DNA from: an uncultured Nitrospira sp. | GTDB lineage: Bacteria; Nitrospirota; Nitrospiria; Nitrospirales; Nitrospiraceae | Direction of reading: 5' to 3' | Assembly (NCBI GenBank): GCA_902500775.1 | Contig: CABVRZ010000006.1 | Location: 62,001-126,000 of the forward strand | Length of the DNA stretch: 64,000 bases | Part shown: one piece after another, positions 1 to 8,959 of the stretch | Numbering within the stretch: the stretch's first letter is position 1 | Layout: each line of letters opens with the position of its first letter | Program-made: the position numbers and the translations under genes | The notes under the pieces: generated by a model | Seen by the model: the letters and a program-made list of their open reading frames with translations, nothing else | Told to the model about the DNA's origin: nothing | Databases searched by the model: none

Positions 1-39
1 TTCTTCTTCTTCGGTATGCGAAGCAGCTCGTCGTTCCAT
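1..39 (-). CDS. 5' end of an unidentified gene (truncated by window edge)
   Basis: An ATG at 39 on the minus strand opens a frame of 13 codons that runs off the window, rich in Arg and then Glu (MERRAASHTEEEE). An AGAGAGGA stretch lies a few bases upstream and could be the ribosome binding site. Too little is present to name a product. It would be divergent from the gene at 259. Confidence 0.3.
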   Translation of the reverse strand, partial: MERRAASHTEEEE

Positions 40-258
40 GCCCATCCTCTCTAGTCAACAGCCGATGGCCGGTAGAGGCTTCCGACTCTTGAACACCCAA
101 GCCTAAGAAAATTAAGGGAGTATATCAGAATCAATAGTTTTTTGTGAACCTTAAACAATATCCACGGTGTTATGCACAAGACCCTTGAGGAGGACCTCTA
201 CCAACCGGTATAACAGGCCTATACAATCCTGCTATATATTTCTGAGAGGAGTTTGTAG

Positions 259-930
259 ATGGATCATCAACCTGCCCCACCAACAGTTTCGGATGACCCG
301 CGGGCTCGGGACCTTCTTCGTCGTGCCTTTGAGGCGACCGCTCGATGGCCCAAGGACTTCCAAGGGTTTACCGCCAACCTCACCGTGAATGTGAACGGCA
401 AAGAAACCGCCGGCACCGTGATGGTGAAAAGTCCTCGTGAAGTGTCGGTCCAGCTCAGCGATGGCGACATTCAAAAGTGGGCACAAGAACAGTTGGGCAT
501 GATTGCCGTCCATCGCGGCCCACGAAGCTTCGACGAATCAGATGGCAAATATACCCTGACGATGGAAGAAGACGGTCATCCCTTGGGAACCAAACTGACG
601 ATCCACGGGTCCAATTCTTTTTATCGGCTCAAGGACAACCGCATTACCCAAATCAACCGCAAGATGGCCCATCCCGGCATGAACCCATTTGCCTTTACCA
701 TCAATGTGGAGGAAAGTGCCGTCACGAAGGACCAGAAGAATCTTACGACCAAATACACGGTCTATTACTACTCGCCGACAGATGGAGCATTGACCAATGT
801 GGAGAGTTTCACTGATACCCACATCCGTGTCGGAGCCTGCGACCTGCCGGCTACCAGACGAATCATCACCTATGAAGGTAAGCAGGTGGTCGTGAAACAG
901 CTGACGTTCACGAATCACACCATGCTCTAA
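259..930 (+). CDS. DUF3386-family protein
   Basis: This 223-residue protein has no signal peptide or membrane segment. Its sequence resembles the DUF3386 family known mainly from cyanobacteria and plastids: an N-terminal 'ARDLLRRAFE' helix, a central 'HRGPRSFDES' stretch, and the pattern 'IHGSNSFYRLKDNRITQINR'. The family has no established reaction. A GAGAGGAG ribosome binding site lies 7-8 bases before the ATG. The next gene follows after 2 bases, so the two are probably co-transcribed. The function is unknown; the family assignment is by recall of the pattern rather than a search. Confidence 0.8.
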   Translation: MDHQPAPPTVSDDPRARDLLRRAFEATARWPKDFQGFTANLTVNVNGKETAGTVMVKSPREVSVQLSDGDIQKWAQEQLGMIAVHRGPRSFDESDGKYTLTMEEDGHPLGTKLTIHGSNSFYRLKDNRITQINRKMAHPGMNPFAFTINVEESAVTKDQKNLTTKYTVYYYSPTDGALTNVESFTDTHIRVGACDLPATRRIITYEGKQVVVKQLTFTNHTML

Positions 931-932
931 CC

Positions 933-1382
933 ATGGACCTACGGAAAGAGTTTCCTCGCAGCATGAAAATCAAGCTGGGAGGGTATGCTCATCTTGCGCG
1001 TATGATCGACAAGTGCCGAGCCATCCTGGCCGGGACGGAAGGTGAGTATATCTATCCCTGCCCGATGGACGAACGGCTGTTGGAATTTGTCAGGCTCACC
1101 AGTGATCAGTTTACGGCTGCCGTGAAGGCCAATACGACGGATGAAGGTGTCCTGGCGTGGTTTCAACAGCACGCACAACCACACCAGCCGGAAGAATTAG
1201 AAGACTGGAATCAGCAGTTACTCGCACGAGGACCGAGTTCTCCAAACAGTGCGGCAAAGTTCAAGAAATATCTCAACGCCATCAACCCATCCCGCACCGA
1301 TCTGACCGCCTGGTCAGACTTGCAGGATCTCGAAGAAGGACGACCCGTTCCAAGACGAGAACCAGTGATTCAATCCCCCTGA
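933..1382 (+). CDS. DUF5069-family protein
   Basis: This 149-residue cytoplasmic protein matches the DUF5069 pattern: 'MDLRKEFPRS' at the N-terminus, then 'LGGYAHLARMIDKCRAILAGTEGEY' spread over residues 16-40, and 'YPCPMDERLLEF'. Members are small conserved proteins of unknown role. The gene begins 2 bases after the stop of the DUF3386 gene, so translation is likely coupled. The last about 40 residues are polar and poorly conserved in appearance. No catalytic motif is evident. Confidence 0.8.
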   Translation: MDLRKEFPRSMKIKLGGYAHLARMIDKCRAILAGTEGEYIYPCPMDERLLEFVRLTSDQFTAAVKANTTDEGVLAWFQQHAQPHQPEELEDWNQQLLARGPSSPNSAAKFKKYLNAINPSRTDLTAWSDLQDLEEGRPVPRREPVIQSP

Positions 1383-1508
1383 TCCTGCTTACGAATACTT
1401 TTCACCCACACCCGTTTTCTAAACCTAATACAAACCGCTCACGGGATGTTCAAAAGACCTCAATACTCACCCACCCCCCCTGCGCACCAAGACGCGCACT
1501 TCACCGAC

Positions 1509-1607
1509 AAGGCCGCAGCGAGGGAAGAGGCGAGGCGTATACTTCGGTACGTTGAGTCTCCAAGCGAGACAAGAACGAAGCTGGAGGTCTTTTTCAAGAT
1601 CCTGTCA
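1509..1607. repeat. Dispersed repeat family B, copy 1
   Basis: The stretch shares blocks such as AAGGCCGCAGCGAG, GAAGAGGCGAGGCGTA and GGTACGTTGAG, and ends GGTCTTTTTCAAGATCCTG, with copies at 51970-52095 and, more diverged, 54115-54212. This copy has lost the left inverted terminus. Its right end overlaps the stop codon of the minus-strand gene at 1605. Confidence 0.8.
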
Positions 1608-2231
1608 GTAACTCAGTGCTGGATACTTGCCAAGATAGGTCGGTTGCTCAGCCTGAGTCACCAAAAACTGGGCGACATCAGCACGAGCAATAGCTCCTAC
1701 CTTCATCCCGTCCGCTAGGGTATCAAGGACGCGATAACGCCCGATCATACTGCCATTCGTTAATCGCCCTGGCCGCACGATTTCCCACCGAGAATACCCG
1801 CCGGCAATCAGCTCTTCCTGTCGCTCCTTATCCAGATAGACCTGCTTCAGCACCAGCGCAAACAGAATCTTCATGGGAAATGAATTGTAATTCCAGCTAT
1901 CACCTGTTCCAAAACCAGTCAGAACGATAAGGGTCGGTGATGAGCCGATCTCCTTCAATACCTGCAGCAAGACACGAGAGGAGTCTGAGAACATCGTAGT
2001 CGACAGAGGGCTTTTTGTGCCAAGCGTCACCAGAACGGCCTCGGCTCTCTCCACTGCTGTTCGGACAGCACTCGCATTGGTCGCACTCCCCTGCACCCGC
2101 TTTAGTTTGTCCTGATCCTGAAGTGGCACTACCCGACGCGAGAGCGTGACGACTTCATGCCCCTTCTGCAATGCAAGCCGGACACAGTGGAGCCCTATCC
2201 CGGCTGACGCGCCAAGAACGGCGATTTTCAT
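1605..2231 (-). CDS. NAD(P)-binding oxidoreductase-like protein (atypical SDR)
   Basis: This 208-residue protein starts with a Rossmann nucleotide-binding loop (MKIAVLGASAGIG) followed by the second strand ending in 'LSRR', a typical NADP-preferring feature. The rest resembles NAD(P)H-binding atypical short-chain dehydrogenases/NmrA-like proteins ('LVTLGTKSP', 'IVLTGFGTGDS', 'EIVRPGRLTNG'). No classical YxxxK catalytic pair is seen, so it may act as an epimerase-like or redox-sensing protein. I chose the ATG at 2231, eight codons inside the longest frame, because GGAGGGGAG lies at the right distance upstream. Its substrate is unknown. Confidence 0.75.
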   Translation of the reverse strand: MKIAVLGASAGIGLHCVRLALQKGHEVVTLSRRVVPLQDQDKLKRVQGSATNASAVRTAVERAEAVLVTLGTKSPLSTTMFSDSSRVLLQVLKEIGSSPTLIVLTGFGTGDSWNYNSFPMKILFALVLKQVYLDKERQEELIAGGYSRWEIVRPGRLTNGSMIGRYRVLDTLADGMKVGAIARADVAQFLVTQAEQPTYLGKYPALSY

Positions 2232-2425
2232 AGTGTCTCCCCTCCACTCGTTCAATCAACGTTGAGTCAACCTACCACACGTCGCCGCGATCCAACAGCG
2301 GAGTTGTGTGGATGTAAATGAAAAGGCGGTGACACCCGGTCAAACGGACTGCTGCAGACTAGCCATCCTAGTTCATCTCGACAAGCGCGCCACAATACGC
2401 TTCTCGCCCTGCTATCACAGCAAGG

Positions 2426-2866
2426 CTATTTCGGCAATCTGAGCGCCTTCACCGCAGCACGAGCGGCGGTGCGAGCTTTGATGGCAGGACCCAGGAGCAC
2501 GCCAGGATCGGCGTGGACCCCGATTTCTGCAACACGTTTACAGTATTTGATCACATCATGAAGTGAGGAAGTCGTCTCGTCTCGTTGCGGACTAGCCGGA
2601 GGCACTTGCTTGAGTAGGGATCCGGCATAGCGAGCAGATTCCCCGCAATGATGAAGGATGGCCTTCGCATCGCCCATTCCGCCATGAGCCACCATGTCCT
2701 CTGCATTAACTGTTAGTCCATCGAGATCATCCGTCAAACGACTCGTCGGTTCAGCAGCCACTGCGACCAGCTCACCCAGAGTGCTGAACAGAGCGGGCAC
2801 GCCCCCCCCCATGACTGTCACGATCATGCACAAGCCAACCGCGCGACACCTTGCGATCATCTTCAT
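2426..2866 (-). CDS. Small exported protein, SmbP-like
   Basis: This 146-residue protein has a signal peptide (hydrophobic segment at residues 9-38, cleavage likely near 'VAVAAEP'). The mature part is helical with His/Cys-containing segments ('MVAHGGMGDAKAILHHCGESARYAGSLL'-type spacing over residues 58-86). That recalls the four-helix small metal-binding protein SmbP of nitrifiers, which binds copper, although the His content is lower here. The start ATG overlaps the upstream gene's stop as TGATG, so the two are translationally coupled. It lies downstream of the copper oxidase genes, consistent with metal binding, but this is inference. Confidence 0.5.
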   Translation of the reverse strand: MKMIARCRAVGLCMIVTVMGGGVPALFSTLGELVAVAAEPTSRLTDDLDGLTVNAEDMVAHGGMGDAKAILHHCGESARYAGSLLKQVPPASPQRDETTSSLHDVIKYCKRVAEIGVHADPGVLLGPAIKARTAARAAVKALRLPK

Positions 2867-3372
2867 CAGTAGCGCCCCTTGGGATCAATCACCGCAGATG
2901 TGAGTTCGCGATAGAGCCGATGGAACGCGTCTGTACTTAGCTCTGGGTTTCTCAGCTTTTCCAACGTTTCTTGGTTGATGGGATACTCGACCGTATCATC
3001 GTAGTTCGAAGACGCAATCGTAATAAACCGAGGAGGAAACAGCCGTTCAGGCAACAAAATGCCGACGCCAAGATTGTATTTCACGGCTAGACGAATCGCC
3101 TCTCGGGCCTTATCCGCTGGAACGTCCCTGCCCAACCCGATGTTCTGTGGCGGCTGGCCCATTCTCGCGTATTGGAAGTGGACATTCGTGAAACCCACCT
3201 GAACAAATTCTTTTTTTATTTCTCCTTCGCGCGTTCGATACGGATAAGCCAGCACAACTTCCACCCGACTCACGGAAGCCGGCGCAGCAGTATCTGCAAA
3301 GACGATCGGGACAGCCGACTCGCCAACCGCCAGCGTGAGTATACCGACGACCAAAACATGCAACAGAGCCAT
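2866..3372 (-). CDS. Exported hypothetical protein
   Basis: This 168-residue protein has an N-terminal signal peptide (cleavage probably after 'IVFADTAA'). The mature domain contains 'VEVVLAYPYRTREGEI', 'AREAIRLAVKYNLGVGILLPERLFPPRF' and no cysteine. I do not recognise the family. It is translationally coupled (TGATG) to the small SmbP-like gene. It lies 165 bases beyond the oxidase gene ending at 3537, separated from it by a terminator-like hairpin. Confidence 0.65.
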   Translation of the reverse strand: MALLHVLVVGILTLAVGESAVPIVFADTAAPASVSRVEVVLAYPYRTREGEIKKEFVQVGFTNVHFQYARMGQPPQNIGLGRDVPADKAREAIRLAVKYNLGVGILLPERLFPPRFITIASSNYDDTVEYPINQETLEKLRNPELSTDAFHRLYRELTSAVIDPKGRY

Positions 3373-3489
3373 GGGCTATTCCTGATATGAGAATGGTACG
3401 TCTTGGAGAGGATTTATTTCAACTACACATCTGGTTGGAACACTCAAAGCGGACCTGCTCCTTGGATGGCTACCGGGAGCCTGCATGAA

Positions 3490-3527
3490 AAGGGGTGGCG
3501 TACCCGCACGTACGCGAGTACGCCACC
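3490..3527 (-). terminator. Rho-independent-like terminator after the first giant oxidase
   Basis: A perfect 10-base stem, GGTGGCGTAC (3494-3503) with GTACGCCACC (3518-3527), encloses a 14-base loop. Read on the minus strand it is followed by CCTTTTC. It lies 10 bases past the stop of the gene ending at 3537. Confidence 0.6.
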
Positions 3528-3536
3528 AGGCTGAAC

Positions 3537-6500
3537 TTACTTGACGCTCAGCGCCGTGGGAGAGACCTTTGCCTTCCCATTTTGCGTTGCCGTCTTCGTT
3601 GAAGGCACCTGCGGTGTCAACGGCTTAATCCGTTGATCATCCGTCGGAAGCACCCGGAAGAGGCCCCACTGCCCAGCGTTGGCGTATGCCGGTCGCTGAT
3701 TCTTCCAGATGTAGTCTCCGACGATCCTATTTGGACCGCCTGCTCCACCGGTCAGATGGGCATTGATGATTTCCGAACCGCCAAATTCCATGGTGCTAAC
3801 TTGGTCGGCACCCTGCATGTACGGTTCGTGCGGCCATTCATGTCCATCGATCGTGAACAATTGCACCTGCTCGCTGAATGCACCGAGCACATGCACCGCC
3901 ACTGGGTCTCCCAGATGCGCCTGCAACAACGGTGTCGCTGGTGTCTCCCCGGCCTTCACGCAGGCAAAGACCTCAGGGATGTCACAACCCTTTTCCATCC
4001 GCCATGCAGTCGGTTCAGAGCGGTAGTTCACCGCGGTGATCCCTGCCACTTGTTGGATATAGGGCATGAAACTGACCCCAACGATGTTATCCTCGTCCTG
4101 GAACATCAAGGAAAAGTCTCGATAGTTCTTCCGATTTTCATTTCCTGAAATGGTCCGGTCAACAAGCACATCCGCCCGCCAGCTGCTCTTCATCGTCACA
4201 TCTTCGCCGGTCACTGGATCACGATACCGTGAACCCTTCGGACCAACAATGATGGACCCAAATAGCCCATTTCGCGGGTTCTCCACGACGTTGCCCCAGT
4301 CCTGAATGAGGGCTGCAAGTTCCCCATACTCTGGATGCGCATAGTACGTATAGGTCTTGCTCTCGCCTGGGCCGACCGTTTGGTCACCGGGATTGTTCCC
4401 GACGTTGGCGCCGAACGAGTCCTTCGGGTCAAACGCCATCATGTCGACGTGGAATCCGGCTCGATCCTTAGCCATTTCGTTCTTCAGATTGATCTTCACA
4501 CAATCTCCGACGTTGACGTGCAGCGTCAACGGGCTCGGCTTCAATTCACCGGCCTTGACACGCCCCCGATCCCCATCGAGCACATACATCTTGCCCTGTT
4601 CATTCCCAAACACCATCTTCCGTTCGAGGTCGACTTCCATAACACCCGGCGCACCATCATGGTACCGGATCTGTTGATCGACCGCCGAGACGTTAAAGCT
4701 CTTCACAGGAACTTCCGCCGGACAGACCGACGGGGCAGACTTCTGAATCTGCTCACGGCTAGGCAAGGGCTTCAGGTCGGCTTGCAATTCATCGAAGACT
4801 CTGAAGATACCCCAGCTGCCTTCAGCGAAGTGAGACGCACGACCGCTGTAGTAGAGGTAATCGCCCGCTTGCTTCTGTGGACCACCAGCAGCCGGAATGG
4901 CCGGATCGTACCGCTCACCGATCACCAGGTGCACGGTGCTTCGCGGCATCGCGTCCTTGGCGTATCGCTCCATCGGGAACCAATGGCCGGTCACGTGCCA
5001 CGTATGCACTTCATTCGCTGAGCCAACCAGCGCCCGCACCATGATCGGGTCACCGAGATAGGCTCGTAGTAGCGGCGTACCAGGATCGCCATGGATTCCC
5101 GACACGAAGAGTTTCGACGGGTCAGGATTATTGGCGAGACGGACGCTCAGCGGCTCGACGCGCATGCCGTAACCACTGCCTGTAGTCGCTTCCCCACCGT
5201 TGAGGAACCACATGGCCGACTTATTGATCTTCTCAGGGAATTGATGCGACGGTGGTCCATCGACCGTGACTGCACCGACCTTCGCCTGAGGATTGTCCGT
5301 CGTAATCAGCTCCGCCGTTCTGGCGTTGCTGTCCATAATATGCATCATAACTTCGCGGAAGCTCCCACGAATGTGGGCCGAGACCGGTTCCAACGTGTGA
5401 ATATCCGCGACGGGACCGCTCCGGATTTCCTTACCCGTAACCGGGTCATGATAGGTCGACCGCGGCGGCTCAGTGATAAAAGCCGAGAACAGTCCATGGC
5501 CCCACGTATCCGTTCCAAACACGTGATCATGCCAGTAGACCGTACCGAGGTCTGCATCGACATACCAGCGTTCACGAATGAATTCCACGCTGGCAATATC
5601 GTTCTTCTTATGTGCGTGCCTCAATGGCGCATCAAATGTAATGGTCTTTCCGTTGATAGCCTTGATCCGAGCCACTTCAAAGTACTTCGGATCATCCATG
5701 CCGACGCCAAGTTCAGTGTTCACATGGAACTTGGACGTGTCCGCAACGGTAATACTCCGTGAACCGACCTTTGTATCCGCCGTCAAGACAGTGTTCCCAG
5801 GCAACGGCATGCCCTTATCGGGTTGTGGGTCTTTCAACATCGTGAAAGCCCTGAGCGACATATCGTACGAGAATCCGATGGTCGGACCATCAGACGCGCT
5901 CGTATCGAATTGGAAGAAGTGCGGGTGCAGGTTGATCTTGTTGGACCAGCCAGTCCGCGCATCATCCGGGATTTCGTTCTTAAAGATCACGTCCACACAA
6001 TCATAGACGTTGCCGCGGATAACCAACGGCACTTGCCTCTTGGGATTCTTTCGAACTTCTGCTTCCTCTTCGTGCAACACATAGATCATACCGATCGGAT
6101 CAACCAACGCTGCGGTATTCGCCGTGGCGGGTTTCAGCGTGATCGGTAGAGTGATGGAGTGCGTCGTAAAATACTTCCGCGGAGCATTCTCTGGGCACAA
6201 ACTCCATGGACCCTGTTCACCAGGCTTGGGCGGTTCGGTACTCTTTGTACCATCTTCCCTTACATGGAACGGCTCCAACCAGGGAGCTCCACCATGGTTC
6301 GGAGCAAATGGCGGACGCTTTCCGAGGTGCGGACGCAACCACGGGAACGCCAACTTCCCAGTCTGCGGATCGAAGGTGATCGGAGGCCGCTTTAACGGCG
6401 TGGGCGACACATAGTCCGCCCACTTATGCGGAGTCTCCGGTTCATTGAGCGCTAACGCAGCTTCCCACTTCCAGTTCACGACCGTCGGGTCATTGGCCTG

Positions 6501-8276
6501 AGCTTGCTTGACCTGATCTTCCGTCTTGCCAGGCAAACCCTGAGGCGGAAGCATGTACTCAACCCAATCCTTGATGGATACCTTTGCCGGATTAGCTTTC
6601 CAATCGGTCTTATCCTTTGTGATTTCCCACTTCTTCCCGCCATACCAATCGACCGTGGTGCCGACCAACTTATCGGAGCTGACGGCCTGCTTAATCTTGC
6701 CCTTTCGATCCGGCAACTCTGCCAACGGCTTCATCACGTCAGTCTGGAACCCGGGAGCCTGCAAGGTGTTATACACCCGCCAGAACCCCCACATACCCGT
6801 CACGTAGTGCTGCGGGATATGGCAATGGAACACAAATTCTCCGGCCAACGCTTGCAATCCACCGGATCCGCCTTCGATCACTTCATCATAGATCTCGGAC
6901 GGTCCGATTGACTGCACATCCAAACGGTCCGACGTATCGTTGATCAACGGAAACTTGACCGGACCATTCTTCGACAGCGTCGGATCCAGCTTGCTGGTTC
7001 CAGGCTGTCTGGCCCAACGAATCGATCCACCATGCAAGTGGTGCGAATGGACGATTTCTGACCCACCGATCATGCGGAAGGTTGCAGGATCGCCCAAGTA
7101 GGAACGTGGAATTGTGGTAGCCGGGTCACCGAACGTATAGGACCCATAGCCCTGTGATTCATCGGCAAATCCCACGAGATGCTCTTGCATCTCCAATCGC
7201 GTCCCGTGTGGCTCACTACGATAGTTGAGCAACCGAGCGGCCGGCCGATAGGTATCGGTATGGGCGTCGCGTTGCGGGAGCATGTCGCCTTTGCGATTCA
7301 AAAGTCGGAATGTCTCGTCACCGGCTTCATGATAGAAAATCACGAATTCGCGGAAATCCGATCCCTTGTCCTTATCGATGATGGCTTCCCAACCGCTCTT
7401 CATTTCCTCGCCGGTGAAGGGGCTCAAGAAACGAGAACCGCGTGGCTCCACCACGAGCGACCCCAACAAACCGAGCGAGTACTGATCTCTCGAGGCATGG
7501 CTGTGGAACGCATGCCCGCCCTCTTGCGTATCAGGCTGGATATACCACTCAAATTCACCGGTCTTTCCCGAGGCCACCAAGGCTTCGGGATTATTGGCTG
7601 TCGCCGGCTTGCCGGTGCTGGCCACCAGCAATTGCGAGCCATTGATGATCATATTCGTGGGTTCGCCTTCGATCTGGTTGCGGAGTGTAATCCGCAAGCA
7701 ATCGCCCTGGTTTGCTCGGATAACCAACGGCTGAATCAAATCGCCTTGCAAGCCGTTCGAGACCGCCCCACCAGCAAAGCTTGGATCTTCGCTCTCGCGC
7801 GCCGCTTTATTCTTCGTCTCTTCGTCGCGCACACCCGCCACATTCTCAGTGAGGACATACATGAAGCCCGGATAGAAATCGCCGAACCGGTTGACCGTGA
7901 TCTCGACGTTCATTGCCGTCACGTCATAGGCCCGAACCGATGCATGGGCGGGACATCTCCCACCCTGCGTAACTTTCACCTTATCCATGTCATCTGCGAC
8001 AAGGAGCACACCCTGCTGCATCGCGTGAGCACTGGCTCCCTGGAATGGTCCTTTGCTGTGAACCTGCCGTTCAACTTGCTCCACGGCTTTTGACATCTTG
8101 TCCATCAGCGCTGGACCAGCTTGAGCATGAACCGGCTGTGCCAGATCCTGCTTCGTATCCTGGGCGATATGGGCATCATGCGACATGAGCGCACTAGCCG
8201 GCAGCGCCCCAGCCAAGATCAGACTAGCCACCAGCCCCAGGACTCCCGACCCCATCCATCTTATTGAATCGATCAT
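3537..8276 (-). CDS. Giant six-domain multicopper oxidase 1 (secreted)
   Basis: This 1579-residue secreted protein has a signal peptide (residues 1-29) and three repeated two-cupredoxin units, beginning near C108 ('RCPAHASVRAYDV'), C694 ('LCPENAPRKYF') and C1185 ('VCPAEVPVKSFNV'). Copper motifs visible are H258-S-H260, H410-S-H-H-L-H415, H484-C-H-IPQ-H490 with M495 (type 1 plus type 3 ligands), H784-P-H786 and H916-D-H918, with more His at 1094 and 1098. Motifs III/IV thus precede motifs I/II. Size and domain number resemble giant oxidases implicated in Mn(II) oxidation elsewhere; the substrate here is not established. The start has AAGGAGGAGG 8 bases upstream. A sigma-54 promoter and two palindromes lie upstream, beside a two-component system. 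Confidence 0.9.
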   Translation of the reverse strand: MIDSIRWMGSGVLGLVASLILAGALPASALMSHDAHIAQDTKQDLAQPVHAQAGPALMDKMSKAVEQVERQVHSKGPFQGASAHAMQQGVLLVADDMDKVKVTQGGRCPAHASVRAYDVTAMNVEITVNRFGDFYPGFMYVLTENVAGVRDEETKNKAARESEDPSFAGGAVSNGLQGDLIQPLVIRANQGDCLRITLRNQIEGEPTNMIINGSQLLVASTGKPATANNPEALVASGKTGEFEWYIQPDTQEGGHAFHSHASRDQYSLGLLGSLVVEPRGSRFLSPFTGEEMKSGWEAIIDKDKGSDFREFVIFYHEAGDETFRLLNRKGDMLPQRDAHTDTYRPAARLLNYRSEPHGTRLEMQEHLVGFADESQGYGSYTFGDPATTIPRSYLGDPATFRMIGGSEIVHSHHLHGGSIRWARQPGTSKLDPTLSKNGPVKFPLINDTSDRLDVQSIGPSEIYDEVIEGGSGGLQALAGEFVFHCHIPQHYVTGMWGFWRVYNTLQAPGFQTDVMKPLAELPDRKGKIKQAVSSDKLVGTTVDWYGGKKWEITKDKTDWKANPAKVSIKDWVEYMLPPQGLPGKTEDQVKQAQANDPTVVNWKWEAALALNEPETPHKWADYVSPTPLKRPPITFDPQTGKLAFPWLRPHLGKRPPFAPNHGGAPWLEPFHVREDGTKSTEPPKPGEQGPWSLCPENAPRKYFTTHSITLPITLKPATANTAALVDPIGMIYVLHEEEAEVRKNPKRQVPLVIRGNVYDCVDVIFKNEIPDDARTGWSNKINLHPHFFQFDTSASDGPTIGFSYDMSLRAFTMLKDPQPDKGMPLPGNTVLTADTKVGSRSITVADTSKFHVNTELGVGMDDPKYFEVARIKAINGKTITFDAPLRHAHKKNDIASVEFIRERWYVDADLGTVYWHDHVFGTDTWGHGLFSAFITEPPRSTYHDPVTGKEIRSGPVADIHTLEPVSAHIRGSFREVMMHIMDSNARTAELITTDNPQAKVGAVTVDGPPSHQFPEKINKSAMWFLNGGEATTGSGYGMRVEPLSVRLANNPDPSKLFVSGIHGDPGTPLLRAYLGDPIMVRALVGSANEVHTWHVTGHWFPMERYAKDAMPRSTVHLVIGERYDPAIPAAGGPQKQAGDYLYYSGRASHFAEGSWGIFRVFDELQADLKPLPSREQIQKSAPSVCPAEVPVKSFNVSAVDQQIRYHDGAPGVMEVDLERKMVFGNEQGKMYVLDGDRGRVKAGELKPSPLTLHVNVGDCVKINLKNEMAKDRAGFHVDMMAFDPKDSFGANVGNNPGDQTVGPGESKTYTYYAHPEYGELAALIQDWGNVVENPRNGLFGSIIVGPKGSRYRDPVTGEDVTMKSSWRADVLVDRTISGNENRKNYRDFSLMFQDEDNIVGVSFMPYIQQVAGITAVNYRSEPTAWRMEKGCDIPEVFACVKAGETPATPLLQAHLGDPVAVHVLGAFSEQVQLFTIDGHEWPHEPYMQGADQVSTMEFGGSEIINAHLTGGAGGPNRIVGDYIWKNQRPAYANAGQWGLFRVLPTDDQRIKPLTPQVPSTKTATQNGKAKVSPTALSVK

Positions 8277-8476
8277 ACGTTGCTCCTCCTCCTTCTAGTT
8301 CCTACTTCTATGTTCGTTGTCAGAAGATGTTACGCGTCACAATGGTTTAGAGTCTGGCAGGGTCCGATGATACACGGAGGGTACTCGAGGAGGTCGGTCC
8401 TTTGGTGCCCACTTCCCTACCAGACAAGTTAGATGCTCAATTGCGCACACGAATACCGATATCTACTGAATGCATT

Positions 8477-8492
8477 AGCAAATGCCATTCCA
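8477..8492 (-). promoter_or_regulatory. Sigma-54 (-24/-12) promoter of the first giant oxidase
   Basis: Read on the minus strand the site is TGGAATGGCATTTGCT. It matches the sigma-54 consensus TGGCACG-N4-TTGCW at TGG, A, G and the whole TTGCT, with the obligatory GG and GC at the correct spacing. Transcription would begin near 8466, leaving a leader of about 190 bases before the ATG at 8276. The gene for an NtrC-class activator is adjacent. Confidence 0.75.
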
Positions 8493-8564
8493 GGTAGCGT
8501 TACTCTTAGATTTCGCTATTTCTTGCGAGATTCTTGCGGACTTGGTTTACGATCTAGAATCAAT

Positions 8565-8584
8565 ATGGGGCAACAGCGCCCCAT
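8565..8584. promoter_or_regulatory. Palindromic enhancer-like site 1
   Basis: Perfect inverted repeat ATGGGGC-N6-GCCCCAT (spacer AACAGC). Its centre is about 108 bases upstream of the predicted sigma-54 start, the usual distance for an NtrC-family activator site. It shares its half-site with the palindrome at 8653. Confidence 0.7.
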
Positions 8585-8652
8585 CATTTTCTCATTTCTG
8601 TCGATATATAATTGCTTAATTGGCAGTTAGTGCTATTTTCCTCTCAGAATGG

Positions 8653-8676
8653 AAATGGGGCATCTATGCCCCATTT
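8653..8676. promoter_or_regulatory. Palindromic enhancer-like site 2
   Basis: Perfect inverted repeat AAATGGGGC-N6-GCCCCATTT (spacer ATCTAT). The 7-base core half-site and 6-base spacer are the same as in site 1. Its centre is 90 bases from that of site 1, about 198 bases upstream of the predicted start. The likely binder is the neighbouring response regulator. Confidence 0.7.
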
Positions 8677-8726
8677 ATAGAACAGAAGTGCATGCTCCGA
8701 ATCCTTTTATTCGCATGAAGGGACCC

Positions 8727-8861
8727 AGCAGTCTGCTGAAAAACCCTTCGTTCATCCTTCGAAAGCCTCAGGACGAACGAGGCAGCCATTGAAACTATTC
8801 AGGTGTTCCGTTCGTGCTGAGCTTGTCGAAGCACACAGATTGAGTTTTTCAGCAGACTGCT
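8727..8861. repeat. Dispersed repeat family A, copy 1 (MITE/REP-like)
   Basis: A 135-base element bounded by a perfect 17-base inverted repeat, AGCAGTCTGCTGAAAAA at 8727-8743 and its complement at 8845-8861. The interior shares blocks such as CGTTCGTGCTGAGCTT and TCGAAGCACACA with the copy at 17252. It has no coding capacity and lies between the oxidase control region and the 3' end of the response-regulator gene. Confidence 0.85.
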
Positions 8862-8959
8862 AGACGCTGCTGCTACAAGAAGCCAGCAACAATGTCTCCA
8901 TCAACCACGCAAGAGCCGTGAGTGCTCAGTAGCTGCCAGCCAATACGTAGTTCGTTTGG

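Noticed and set aside
4335-5762. Long plus-strand frames antisense to the first giant oxidase
   Set aside because: They are shadows of the strongly coding minus strand, with no signal peptide, domain or ribosome site of their own; the same occurs opposite the other oxidases and the lepA and MutL genes.
8433-8630. 65-codon frame in the oxidase 1 control region
   Set aside because: It overlaps the sigma-54 promoter and a palindrome, has no ribosome site and shows no recognisable protein feature.
8622-8636. TTGGCAG-TTAGTGCT as a second, plus-strand sigma-54 promoter
   Set aside because: The GG to GC distance is two bases too short and no plus-strand gene follows.
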